Shown: positions 24,737-32,655 of the stretch, piece by piece
Numbering within the stretch: position 1 is the stretch's first letter
Layout: each line of letters opens with the position of its first letter
Source of the DNA: an uncultured Prevotella sp.
GTDB lineage: Bacteria > Bacteroidota > Bacteroidia > Bacteroidales > Bacteroidaceae
Direction of reading: 5' to 3'
DNA: 48,368 nt
Assembly: GCA_905234845.1 (NCBI GenBank)
Contig: CAJOIW010000010.1
Span: 93,500 to 141,867 of the forward strand
Notes under the pieces: generated by a model
Seen by the model: the letters and a program-made list of their open reading frames with translations, nothing else
Told to the model about the DNA's origin: nothing
Databases searched by the model: none
Program-made: the position numbers and the translations under genes

Positions 24737-26947
24737 CTACTCTTTCTTTTCCTTATTCTCTTTTCTGGCTTTCTCTTCCTCTGCAATATCGGACATGAGA
24801 TGGCACTCGGAAGATGTGATACCCCGACGTGCGAGTAGCTGGCGGTCTTCTTCGAAGAGTGCTGCGAGGTCTTGGCGGTTCTCGGGTGAGTGGTGAAGGC
24901 ATTTGCAGAAGAGGTGGGCAGCATCTTCAATTTTTCTCCCAAACCATTTGGCGTAACCGGCATTGAGGTAATCGTCAGCGGTGGCATCGTCGGTGCTTAG
25001 GATTTTCGCATAGAGGTCATCAGCTTTTTCAATGTTGCCCTCACAGAGCTGCGCCCAAGCCAAGACGCGGATCACACGTAAGTCATCGGGATGCTCAAAG
25101 TGGAGTTTGTATAGTCTCTCTCTTACTTCTCCAAAGAGGGAATTCGCATCATCATGAGATTCTTCTATGTTTGCTTTGGCAATTTGCGTCATGGAGAGAT
25201 TGAGTTGAAGACTCAGGCTATCAGGTTTTTTCGTTATCAAAAATTGATACGCCTCTGCGGCATCGTAGTACTGGCCAATACGGAAGGAAGCGCTGGCATA
25301 GCCTCTGCGTGCGGCGAGGTTGTCAGGCTCATTTTTGATAATGCTTGCAAACACTCGTTTGGCCTCTTCGTCGCGATGCAACCGAAGCAGTGTTGTGGCG
25401 TATATGGTAAGGTGGTCGGTGGTTGCCGGGGCATGGTCGGCTATGGCAAGTATCTCGTTATAGAGACCGCGCTTGTAAAGGAATTTCTCATATTCTGCCA
25501 GTCGGTTTCTAATGCCTACATTCATGATAAGCGGATGTAGGAGTAACAACATCGGCTGATGTCTTCCTTCGGTCTCAAACGGATTGGGAAAATCGCCTTT
25601 GCCCTGATAGAGTCGGTAGAACCGGAAGAGGTCTTGTAGATACATCCGCCTGACGTAGGCAGCAGAATGAGTTTCCGATGAGCTGGCTACTGGTCCGAAC
25701 GCTTCTTCACTGTCGAGCATCTCGCGCATATTTTCCGGAATACGGTCGACAATGTTCGCAAGTGCAAATGCAAAGGAATACTTATCAGAGTTACAGAAAG
25801 GCCCATGCTGGAACAGCAGTTGCAGGAATTTGCTTTTTTGGAGTTTGTCTCTTGTCTTTTGAAGGTCAGGATGGTCTTCGTAAAAGGGGAGAAACCAGTT
25901 GTGGAGTTTATAGAAGAACGGAAAGCGTTTCATTTGCGAAAACCCACCAAAATAGATGTCCACGCCTCGCTGTTGCATGTCGGCCATTTGGCTGACGGCC
26001 TGCTCCATTTCCTCCATTGCCTTATCGACAGCCCCAGGATTGAGAATGTCGTTCAACGGGTCTTCGTCCATTTCCACAATCCCTTTTTGTGTGATGTGGA
26101 AATCGCTGTTTTTCATCAGGCTTGGAATGATTTCACGGCGTATGGTCTCTGTGTCCGCGTCGGCGTGAAGGCAATAAACCATCTGTATCTGCAGTTCCAA
26201 TAGCTCGCGCATGGTATTCTCGTCGTCATTCAGCGTTTCCATCGCGCGTTCAATCTCCGGATACAGGGCTGTCTCTTTGTCGGGCATAGTAAAAAACCAT
26301 CCCACGAGCGCGCGTTGCCTTACCTGATCATCTTCTGCCCGTTGGTAGATGTGTAGCATGGCGAGCCACTTGTACGCATCAAAGCAAATGCTGTTGGCAA
26401 GTATGACAGCACTGACTAGCAAGGCAGCGTCGGCCGCTTCTATCGTAGGTGCGCACAGCAATTCTGTCATCTGCTCCATCGTGGAAACATCCCAGCAAAG
26501 TGAAGTCAGAATGGCATCGAATGCCTGTCCCATCTCATTAGCATGGATGCGGTCATGTCCAGGTGTGGACTGAATCGCGGAGAAAGCGGTTTCTTGCACA
26601 TAGCTCTCCATTACCTGACGAAGATACTCTACTTGCAGTTGTCGTCCATTGAGTCTCCGCCGCGCATCTCGTAACTCGGTCTTCTGCCGTGTCAATTCCT
26701 CTATGGTGTAATCAACAAAAACCGCATAGAGTTTTTTAAGGCTTTGCCTGTAAATAGTCTCCCGATCAGGGTCGTCGAAGCCCCGCCTCATAAAGTCGCG
26801 CATCAGAAGATAATTGGCCTCTATCTCTTCTATGCGTCTGTGTATGGCTGGCTCCGACTGGCTGTCGTCAACCATTTTCTTGAACACGGTAATTGCCTTG
26901 CAGAGGTCTTGCTCAACGAGAATGACGTTTTTTAGTTCATAGTTCAT
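24737..26947 (-). CDS. Large tetratricopeptide-repeat protein, function unknown
   Basis: A 736-residue cytosolic-looking protein without signal peptide or membrane span. The N-terminal two thirds are helical without an assigned family. From about 510 to 700 there are TPR-like units (LTIYATTLLRLHRDEEAKRVF, RRGYASASFRIGQYYDAAEA, AWAQLCEGNIEKADDLYAKI). The tail is Lys/Glu-rich (EEEKARKENKEKKE). Its first five codons lie in an ATGAACTA repeat. It is third after the M13 peptidase and lipoprotein genes, across a gap of 84 bases with an 8-bp tandem. It may be a scaffold; I do not know its role. Confidence 0.75.
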   Translation of the reverse strand: MNYELKNVILVEQDLCKAITVFKKMVDDSQSEPAIHRRIEEIEANYLLMRDFMRRGFDDPDRETIYRQSLKKLYAVFVDYTIEELTRQKTELRDARRRLNGRQLQVEYLRQVMESYVQETAFSAIQSTPGHDRIHANEMGQAFDAILTSLCWDVSTMEQMTELLCAPTIEAADAALLVSAVILANSICFDAYKWLAMLHIYQRAEDDQVRQRALVGWFFTMPDKETALYPEIERAMETLNDDENTMRELLELQIQMVYCLHADADTETIRREIIPSLMKNSDFHITQKGIVEMDEDPLNDILNPGAVDKAMEEMEQAVSQMADMQQRGVDIYFGGFSQMKRFPFFYKLHNWFLPFYEDHPDLQKTRDKLQKSKFLQLLFQHGPFCNSDKYSFAFALANIVDRIPENMREMLDSEEAFGPVASSSETHSAAYVRRMYLQDLFRFYRLYQGKGDFPNPFETEGRHQPMLLLLHPLIMNVGIRNRLAEYEKFLYKRGLYNEILAIADHAPATTDHLTIYATTLLRLHRDEEAKRVFASIIKNEPDNLAARRGYASASFRIGQYYDAAEAYQFLITKKPDSLSLQLNLSMTQIAKANIEESHDDANSLFGEVRERLYKLHFEHPDDLRVIRVLAWAQLCEGNIEKADDLYAKILSTDDATADDYLNAGYAKWFGRKIEDAAHLFCKCLHHSPENRQDLAALFEEDRQLLARRGITSSECHLMSDIAEEEKARKENKEKKE

Positions 26948-26962
26948 AGTCAGGAGTTAAAG

Positions 26963-27002
26963 GAGTTCAGAAGGTCAGAAGGTCAGAAGGTCAGAAGTTC
27001 AG
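26963..27002. repeat. Five-copy 8-bp tandem repeat
   Basis: Units are GAGTTCAG, AAGGTCAG three times, and AAGTTCAG. It lies in the gap between the lipoprotein gene and the large TPR gene, upstream of the latter. It could vary in length by slippage and so alter spacing to the start. Confidence 0.85.
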
Positions 27003-27031
27003 ACGATAGTTCTGTAAACTTGTCAACTCAT

Positions 27032-27973
27032 CTACTCGTCTACAGTAAGCGGAGCTAGCGAAGGTTGAATTAGTGTAGTATGAAGCTTGGGAAATTTTTG
27101 CTTATTTTTGGCAGAAACACCTTTCAAAACAGTCTGTGGTTTGGAGTCACAATAGCGGGAGAAGATTATCTGATAATGAGCGGTGCCATACTTTTCTATG
27201 GAGTCCACTGCTTGGTTATATGCTTTTGCGAACAACTCATACTGTCGTATTCTACGGGCATCATCCATTTCCGCAGTTCTGATGACCAGCCGTCCAAAGT
27301 CTCCCTCCACATCATTGCTGCGCCTCATCACGACATTTCCCGCTTCGATGGCAATGCTGGCCTGAGGTTCGGGCAGCCATGCGGCATCCATCGTACCATT
27401 TAAAATCATTCGCAATCGCAGCCCCACATCGTTAATCTGCACCCGAAAAACCTGCGCACTGGTTTTCACTTTCTCCAGAACTTTATCTGTAAGGTAATCT
27501 GTGGCCGAGAAGCGCGTCATGGCAATCATCTTATCTCCCAACTGACTAACTTCATTGAGTCGTGCGGTTTTGCGGCTTACCAACACCCATTCAGAAGGTA
27601 CGGGAGCGAGCACATTGAGCATCAGCCCCTCATGTGTCAGCCGTTCCATCCGTATACGGTCGGTAACGGCTATCTCTACCCTACCCCTTTGCAAAGCGGT
27701 ATCGATGTCCATCTGAGCGGTATACTCTTTAAGCCTCACATCCACGCGAAGGCTGTCGAACCAGCCTTTGTCCTTTGCCACGAATAGAGGCAGACAGTCA
27801 GATGTAGGTAAGACAGCCACTTTTAGTGCCTGAGCCTCCTCTCGAGCCTCGCGTAGAGCCTCTTCGCGCGTGGCCACAGGTTCCTCATTTCCTCCTCCAC
27901 AACTCATAAGCAGAAGAAGGATAAGAGGAAGAAGATTCAGGGAGTTTAACTCCTTAACTCCTTGTTTCACCAC
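27032..27973 (-). CDS. Solute-binding lipoprotein (NMT1/SsuA-like), orphan
   Basis: A 313-residue periplasmic-binding-fold protein. The N-terminus has a lipobox LLMSC with Cys at about residue 25, after a hydrophobic Leu run, so it should be lipid-anchored. The body begins KVAVLPTSDCLPLFVAKDKGWF, the phrase by which SsuA/TauA/THI5-like binding proteins start, and later has ILNGTMDAAWLPEPQASIA, matching their second lobe. No permease or ATPase is nearby. It overlaps the M13 peptidase by 7 bases. Ligand unknown; peptide products are possible, given the neighbour. Confidence 0.8.
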   Translation of the reverse strand: MVKQGVKELNSLNLLPLILLLLMSCGGGNEEPVATREEALREAREEAQALKVAVLPTSDCLPLFVAKDKGWFDSLRVDVRLKEYTAQMDIDTALQRGRVEIAVTDRIRMERLTHEGLMLNVLAPVPSEWVLVSRKTARLNEVSQLGDKMIAMTRFSATDYLTDKVLEKVKTSAQVFRVQINDVGLRLRMILNGTMDAAWLPEPQASIAIEAGNVVMRRSNDVEGDFGRLVIRTAEMDDARRIRQYELFAKAYNQAVDSIEKYGTAHYQIIFSRYCDSKPQTVLKGVSAKNKQKFPKLHTTLIQPSLAPLTVDE

Positions 27974-30000
27974 AAGTCGAGACGTTGGTTTTTGGGAATG
28001 AACATTTTGTCACCTTCTTTCACGTCGAAGGCGTCATACCACGCGTCAATGTGCGGAAGCGCACCATTCACACGCCATTCACCGAGCGAGTGGGGATCAT
28101 TCTTCACGCGGTTACGGATTTCCTGCTCTGTTATGTTCTGTCCCCACACGCCCGCGTATGCGATGAAGAAACGCTGCTCCGGCGTAAAACCGTCTTTTGT
28201 CTTCAACGGTTTCTGCGCCGTGGCATTCTTCATAGCAGTAAACGCCACCTGCAGGCCGCCATGGTCGGCAAGGTTCTCGCCGAGGGTCAGTCGGCCGTTG
28301 GCATTGAGGTCGGGCAACACCTTGATGTTAGAGAAGAAGCGGTCGTAGAGGTCGGCACGCTCTTCAAAGCCCTTCGCATCATCGGCTGTCCACCAGTCGT
28401 TCATGTAGCCCTGAGCGTCAAACTGTCGTCCCTGATCATCAAAACCGTGTGTCATCTCATGACCTATTACCACACCAATGGCACCATAGTTGAAGGCCTC
28501 ATCAGCTTTCGGGTCGAAGAACGGATATTGCAAGATGCCTGCAGGGAAACAAATCTCGTTGGTCGTAGGATTGTAATAGGCGTTCACCGTCTGCGGTGTC
28601 ATATACCACTCGTCACGGTCAACAGGCTTTCCTGCTTTCTCATCGATATGCTGCTGGTTGCGGAACATCCGACAAGCCAATACATTCTCGTAGAACGACT
28701 TTGCCGGATCAATTTCCAGTTTCGTATAGTCCTTCCATTTATCAGGATAGCCAATCTTCACATAGAAGGTTGAGAGTTTCTTGTGGGCGTTAGCCTTTGT
28801 CTCATCACCCATCCACTGCTGTGCGTCGATACGCTCACCGAGAGCAGTCTGCAGGTTCTTCACTAACTGAGCCATAATTTTCTTCGATGTGGCAGGGAAG
28901 AATCTCTCGCAATACATTTTTCCCAGAGCCTCGCCCATTGCACTCTGCACATGATTGGTGGCACGTTTCCAGAGCGGATAGTCCTGCTGACGTCCAGACA
29001 TCGTCTTGCCGAAGAATTCAAAATTAGCCTCACGAATATCGTCACTCAATAAAGAGGCTGCACCCGTAATCACGTTCCATTCCATGCAGGCACGCAGGTC
29101 ATCGGCAGTCATTGCTGCCGTCAACTTGTCAATAGCCTCCATAAACTTCGGTTGCCCTACTATCATCTCCTGCAAGAACTCACTCTTGATGCCCTCGGCA
29201 TTAGCCATACCCTCCAAGTCGATATTCGGATAATTCGCCTTAAACTCCCCCAGCGTCATCTTATTATAGTTAGCCTGCGGGTCGCGCAACTCCGTGCGAC
29301 TCTTCGACACCAGCGCCACGGCAGTCTCAAAACGGAACACGGCATCACGCTTCAGCGCCGCGTCAGTCTCGGAGAAGCCGAACAGCCGGAACATCCTCGC
29401 GATATGCTCCTTGTATGCCTCACGAATCTTCACAGTAGCCTCGTCGTTGTTCACGTAATAGTCGCGCTGCCCGAGCGTCAGCCCGCCCTGACTGACGTTC
29501 AGGATGTTCATCGTCACATTCTTCTCGTCAGCTCCGAAGCCATAGCCATACGGCACACCATAGCCGAAAACAGCATATTTCCTCTGAACGTCAGCCAGCG
29601 CAGCTTTTGTCCGGGCAGCCTCCATCTCATCGAGAATAGGCTTGACAGGCTGAATACCCTCATTATTTCTTCGCACCGAATCCATCGCCAGTTTATAGAA
29701 ATCGGAAAGTTTGCGCTCCGTCGTCCCTTCAGCAAACGTTTTTTTCTGCAGCTCCGTCAGAATAGCGTTAATCCGCTTGTTGTTGTCCTCCTGCAGCTGA
29801 TCGAAACTGCCGAAACGCGAGTAGGCCGCCGGCAGCGGGTTTAGCCGCTGCCATCCACCCGTAGCGAACTGATAGAAATCGTCCTTCGGACTCACACTCT
29901 TGTCAAGGTTCTCCATTCTCAGGCCCGTCTTATTCTGGGCAAAACCGTCCATGGGCAACACCATCATGGCCAGCATCGGAAAAAATAATCTCATTCTCAT
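27967..30000 (-). CDS. M13 (neprilysin/PepO) family zinc metallopeptidase
   Basis: A 677-residue secreted endopeptidase that cuts small peptides. It has an N-terminal signal segment (LFFPMLAMMVLPMDGFAQ). The zinc site is H514-E515-x-x-H518 in VIGHEMTHGFDD; the third ligand is in GENLADHGG. NAYYNPTTNEICFPAGILQ is the usual substrate-binding block. A promoter with -33 and -7 boxes lies 45 bases upstream. The binding lipoprotein follows with overlapping frames, suggesting joint work on peptides at the envelope. Confidence 0.94.
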   Translation of the reverse strand: MRMRLFFPMLAMMVLPMDGFAQNKTGLRMENLDKSVSPKDDFYQFATGGWQRLNPLPAAYSRFGSFDQLQEDNNKRINAILTELQKKTFAEGTTERKLSDFYKLAMDSVRRNNEGIQPVKPILDEMEAARTKAALADVQRKYAVFGYGVPYGYGFGADEKNVTMNILNVSQGGLTLGQRDYYVNNDEATVKIREAYKEHIARMFRLFGFSETDAALKRDAVFRFETAVALVSKSRTELRDPQANYNKMTLGEFKANYPNIDLEGMANAEGIKSEFLQEMIVGQPKFMEAIDKLTAAMTADDLRACMEWNVITGAASLLSDDIREANFEFFGKTMSGRQQDYPLWKRATNHVQSAMGEALGKMYCERFFPATSKKIMAQLVKNLQTALGERIDAQQWMGDETKANAHKKLSTFYVKIGYPDKWKDYTKLEIDPAKSFYENVLACRMFRNQQHIDEKAGKPVDRDEWYMTPQTVNAYYNPTTNEICFPAGILQYPFFDPKADEAFNYGAIGVVIGHEMTHGFDDQGRQFDAQGYMNDWWTADDAKGFEERADLYDRFFSNIKVLPDLNANGRLTLGENLADHGGLQVAFTAMKNATAQKPLKTKDGFTPEQRFFIAYAGVWGQNITEQEIRNRVKNDPHSLGEWRVNGALPHIDAWYDAFDVKEGDKMFIPKNQRLDLW

Positions 30001-30044
30001 TGTTTTTATCCTTTGTTTGATTTATGAATTGTCGTAATTAACTG

Positions 30045-30074
30045 CAAAGGTACAAAAAAAATATAAAACCACAA
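30045..30074 (-). promoter_or_regulatory. M13 peptidase promoter (-33 and -7)
   Basis: On the minus strand TTG (plus CAA at 30072-30074) is followed after 19 bases by TACCTTTG (30045-30052). The start would be near 30041, leaving a leader of about 40 bases. It diverges from the DUF1573 promoter. Confidence 0.75.
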
Positions 30075-30170
30075 CATCACAACAAAAAATATTACATGCT
30101 TATTGCAACTTGGGCTATACCAAAATTACTAAAAAAGTTGAAAAGATAACCGATTTTATTAAACTTTTTG

Positions 30171-30178
30171 TACCTTTG
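30171..30178 (+). promoter_or_regulatory. Putative DUF1573 gene -7 box
   Basis: TACCTTTG, a match to TAnnTTTG, 34 bases before the ATG at 30213. I see no good -33 element. Confidence 0.65.
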
Positions 30179-30212
30179 CATCGTCATAAAGAAAAAATAG
30201 GAGACTATAGAT

Positions 30213-30602
30213 ATGAAAAAGGTATTATTTATGGCCATGATGCTCGCATTTGCAAGCATGGCATCGGCCCAAACCAAACAAGCCGAGATAAAGTTCGATA
30301 AAACAGTGATTAACCTCGGAACCTTCTCCGAGAGCACACCCGTACAGAAGTGCGTATTCACATTTACCAATACAGGTGACGCACCCCTCATCATCAATCA
30401 GGCGGTGGCCAGTTGCGGTTGCACCGTGCCCGACTACACCAAAACACCGATCAAGCCCGGAGAAAAGGGTGAGATAAGGGTGACCTATAACGGCAAGGGC
30501 AAATTCCCCGGACATTTCAAAAAGTCTATCACTGTTCGCACGAATGGCGCAACCGAAATGACACGTATTTATATAGAAGGTGATATGACAGAGGCTAAAT
30601 AG
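30213..30602 (+). CDS. Small secreted DUF1573 protein
   Basis: A 129-residue protein with a clear signal peptide (KKVLFMAMMLAFASMASAQ). The rest is one beta-sandwich of the DUF1573 type, with CVFTFTNTGDAPLII, the cysteine motif ASCGCTVPDY, and IKPGEKGEIRVTYNGKGKFP. Such proteins are abundant in Bacteroidota envelopes, and their role is unknown. It stands alone between a divergent peptidase promoter and a hairpin that probably ends transcription from both sides. Confidence 0.9.
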   Translation: MKKVLFMAMMLAFASMASAQTKQAEIKFDKTVINLGTFSESTPVQKCVFTFTNTGDAPLIINQAVASCGCTVPDYTKTPIKPGEKGEIRVTYNGKGKFPGHFKKSITVRTNGATEMTRIYIEGDMTEAK

Positions 30603-30622
30603 TGAAAAGCCTGCTTTCAAAT

Positions 30623-30685
30623 AAAATTCCCTAGGGATTCTTCTGCGAACGACCATCTTTCAGAAGAAATTCCCTAGGGAATTTT
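30623..30685. terminator. Hairpin with CCCTAGGG palindromes, likely bidirectional terminator
   Basis: Left arm 30623-30645 pairs with right arm 30661-30685 except for a 2-base gap. Each arm also contains a palindrome around TTCCCTAGGGA. It sits between convergent genes (DUF1573 and a glycosyltransferase) and is followed by T-rich sequence. The same core appears at 41994-42059. Confidence 0.7.
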
Positions 30686-30724
30686 TCATTATACCTTATG
30701 GATGAGTATGAGAAACGTTGCTGG

Positions 30725-31780
30725 TTAGGATTTGGATGACAACATTTCTAAAGCGCAATTGACCGCTGAGCGCACATAATGACCATCAGCGATAAGGGTG
30801 CTCACGCGCTCTACATTACGCCGCATAGCCGCCATCTCTTCATCCTTTACGCGAGAGAGCAATTCTGGAAGTTCTTCCAAACTGTCGACAGTAAGTCCTA
30901 TGCCTTCGCGCTTTACCACAGGTGCGACAGCCGAACCAGACCATACAATGACTGGTAATCCGGCACGAAGATAAAAGGAAGTTTTATGAGAAAGGCAAAG
31001 CCCTTGATACTCACCATAGTAACCTGTACTTCCAGTGATGGAGTTGCTATCCCATACAAGTCCAAAGTCACCCTTAACCGTTGCGATAAACGTATCTGAA
31101 TCCACAAATGGGTTCACCTTAATGTGTTTGGCTTTTTTCAGTTCGGTCATATCGTTCAAATGACCGTAAAGATGAATGTCATATAACAAATCGCGTTTTG
31201 CCAATTCCTCAAGAAACAAGGTTTTACGTCGGCGTACTGACCCAGCATAAACGACGACTGGAGTCCTCTGCTGAGCGCCCTCGCTATGTGAAGGGGCCGA
31301 GCGAACGCTTTTAGAGCGAAAATCCCATAAACCGAGTACACCTACATCGTTGATTCCACGGTTGCGGAGCCAATCTGCCATAACCTCCGTACCTACAATT
31401 ACGTAGTCGGCCAATCGAAGACTGTCTGTGTCCACTGTTTCTGGAAGTTCCACATGATGATAACACCTAAAGTCGTGAGCCAGCACAATGGTCTTTGCCC
31501 CTTTTCTCTTCGCCATGCGACACAAATACTTGAAATATTTCCGCAGGGGATATTGAAGAAATAACACATCACCTTTGCGAAGAAGTATAGTGCTTTTCGT
31601 AACACCTATCAAGTTGAGCAGGAATCCAGTCACTTTATTCTTTTTAAACGTGCGCTTTAGTCCAATGTTGACACCGCCCATCAACGCCACGGTGTCCTCG
31701 CTGTCCTGTTTGGCCTTGAAACCTGCCACACCGCTATTGAGATAGTTACGCGATATGTAACATAATCGAAAATTATTCAT
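30725..31780 (-). CDS. GT-B glycosyltransferase, galactofuranosyltransferase-like
   Basis: The 351-residue protein begins NNFRLCYISRNYLNSGVAGFKA and has a GT-B layout: an acceptor half to about 160, an inter-domain linker, then a donor half with VVVYAGSVRRRKTLFL, HIKVNPFVDSD and the sugar-nucleotide region KTSFYLRAGLPVIVW. That wording resembles Bacteroidota enzymes annotated as beta-1,6-galactofuranosyltransferase. I used the ATG at 31780 rather than 31804. The linker (SVRSAPSHSEGAQQRTP) looks like an insertion. It is alone on this strand; a -7 box lies at 31802-31809. Confidence 0.75.
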   Translation of the reverse strand: MNNFRLCYISRNYLNSGVAGFKAKQDSEDTVALMGGVNIGLKRTFKKNKVTGFLLNLIGVTKSTILLRKGDVLFLQYPLRKYFKYLCRMAKRKGAKTIVLAHDFRCYHHVELPETVDTDSLRLADYVIVGTEVMADWLRNRGINDVGVLGLWDFRSKSVRSAPSHSEGAQQRTPVVVYAGSVRRRKTLFLEELAKRDLLYDIHLYGHLNDMTELKKAKHIKVNPFVDSDTFIATVKGDFGLVWDSNSITGSTGYYGEYQGLCLSHKTSFYLRAGLPVIVWSGSAVAPVVKREGIGLTVDSLEELPELLSRVKDEEMAAMRRNVERVSTLIADGHYVRSAVNCALEMLSSKS

Positions 31781-31801
31781 ATGTTTTATTGTTTTCGAGT
31801 G

Positions 31802-31809
31802 CAAAGATA
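31802..31809 (-). promoter_or_regulatory. Putative -7 box of the GT-B glycosyltransferase gene
   Basis: TATCTTTG on the minus strand, about 22 bases before the ATG at 31780. It also argues for that start, since an ATG at 31804 would fall within the box. Confidence 0.65.
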
Positions 31810-31818
31810 ATAAAAAAC

Positions 31819-31849
31819 TTGGAAATGTAATTTATTTTTATTACTTTTG
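31819..31849 (+). promoter_or_regulatory. EFR1 gene promoter (-33 and -7), start codon 4 bases after
   Basis: TTG (31819-31821) then 20 bases, then TACTTTTG (31842-31849). The ATG begins at 31854, so the transcript should have almost no 5' leader. Confidence 0.75.
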
Positions 31850-31853
31850 CCGC

Positions 31854-32636
31854 ATGATATTCTATTTTTCGGGAACGGGAAACACACGATGGGCAGCCAA
31901 GATACTGTCAACGGCTACAGGGGAGGTTCTCATCAACATGGCTGAAGCGAGACAAGGTGACTGCGCTTTCACACTCAGTAGTAATGAGCGTATCGGTTTC
32001 TGCTTTCCCGTTCACGGCTGGCGACCACCACAATTAGTGCGCTCTTTCATTCGTCGTCTCTCTATCAAGGATGCGAAGGGCCACTACTGCTTTGCCTTAT
32101 GCACGGCAGGTGATAATATCGGCGAGACGTTCGACATTTTTGAACATGACCTCGAAAATGTTGGTCTACACCTCGACAGCCGTTGCTCGCTTATCATGCC
32201 TGAGAGCTATGTGGGGCTGCCGTTCATGGATGTAGATCCACCCGAGAAAGAACAGGCAAAGAAGCATTCTGCCCAAGAGCAGTTGGAGCAATATGCCCAA
32301 CACGTTGTGGAATGCAAACTAACGAATGGACCAATTGTAAGAGGGCATTGGCCACGAATCAACAGCCGTATCATCGGTGGTTATTTTGTCAATCATCTCA
32401 TTACTGACAAACCTTTCTATGTAGATGAAGAACGTTGCATCAAGTGTGGAAAATGCGCAACAGTGTGTCCTGTAGAGAATATAGATGGAGGGACTGGCAA
32501 GTGTCCATCATGGCGACATAACGGCGAATGCCTCACCTGCTTTGCATGCTATCATCACTGCCCCAAACATGCAATCGCTTTTGGCAAACGCACAAAAGGG
32601 AAAGGACAATATTATTATAAAGCATACAACCAATAA
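31854..32636 (+). CDS. EFR1-type flavodoxin/ferredoxin protein
   Basis: A 260-residue protein with an N-terminal flavodoxin-like fold (FYFSGTGNTRWAAKIL binds the FMN phosphate) and two C-terminal 4Fe-4S clusters (CIKCGKCATVCP and CLTCFACYHHCP). The layout is that of the EFR1 family, which is common in anaerobes. It should carry low-potential electrons between FMN and Fe-S centres in the cytosol. Partners are unknown. The M6 protease gene follows 19 bases later but is functionally unrelated on its face. Confidence 0.92.
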   Translation: MIFYFSGTGNTRWAAKILSTATGEVLINMAEARQGDCAFTLSSNERIGFCFPVHGWRPPQLVRSFIRRLSIKDAKGHYCFALCTAGDNIGETFDIFEHDLENVGLHLDSRCSLIMPESYVGLPFMDVDPPEKEQAKKHSAQEQLEQYAQHVVECKLTNGPIVRGHWPRINSRIIGGYFVNHLITDKPFYVDEERCIKCGKCATVCPVENIDGGTGKCPSWRHNGECLTCFACYHHCPKHAIAFGKRTKGKGQYYYKAYNQ

Positions 32637-32655
32637 TTTTACAGACTTCAAAATT

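Noticed and set aside
24737..24987. Second small minus-strand gene near the end of rpoD
   Set aside because: It is an out-of-frame shadow over the end of the TPR gene.
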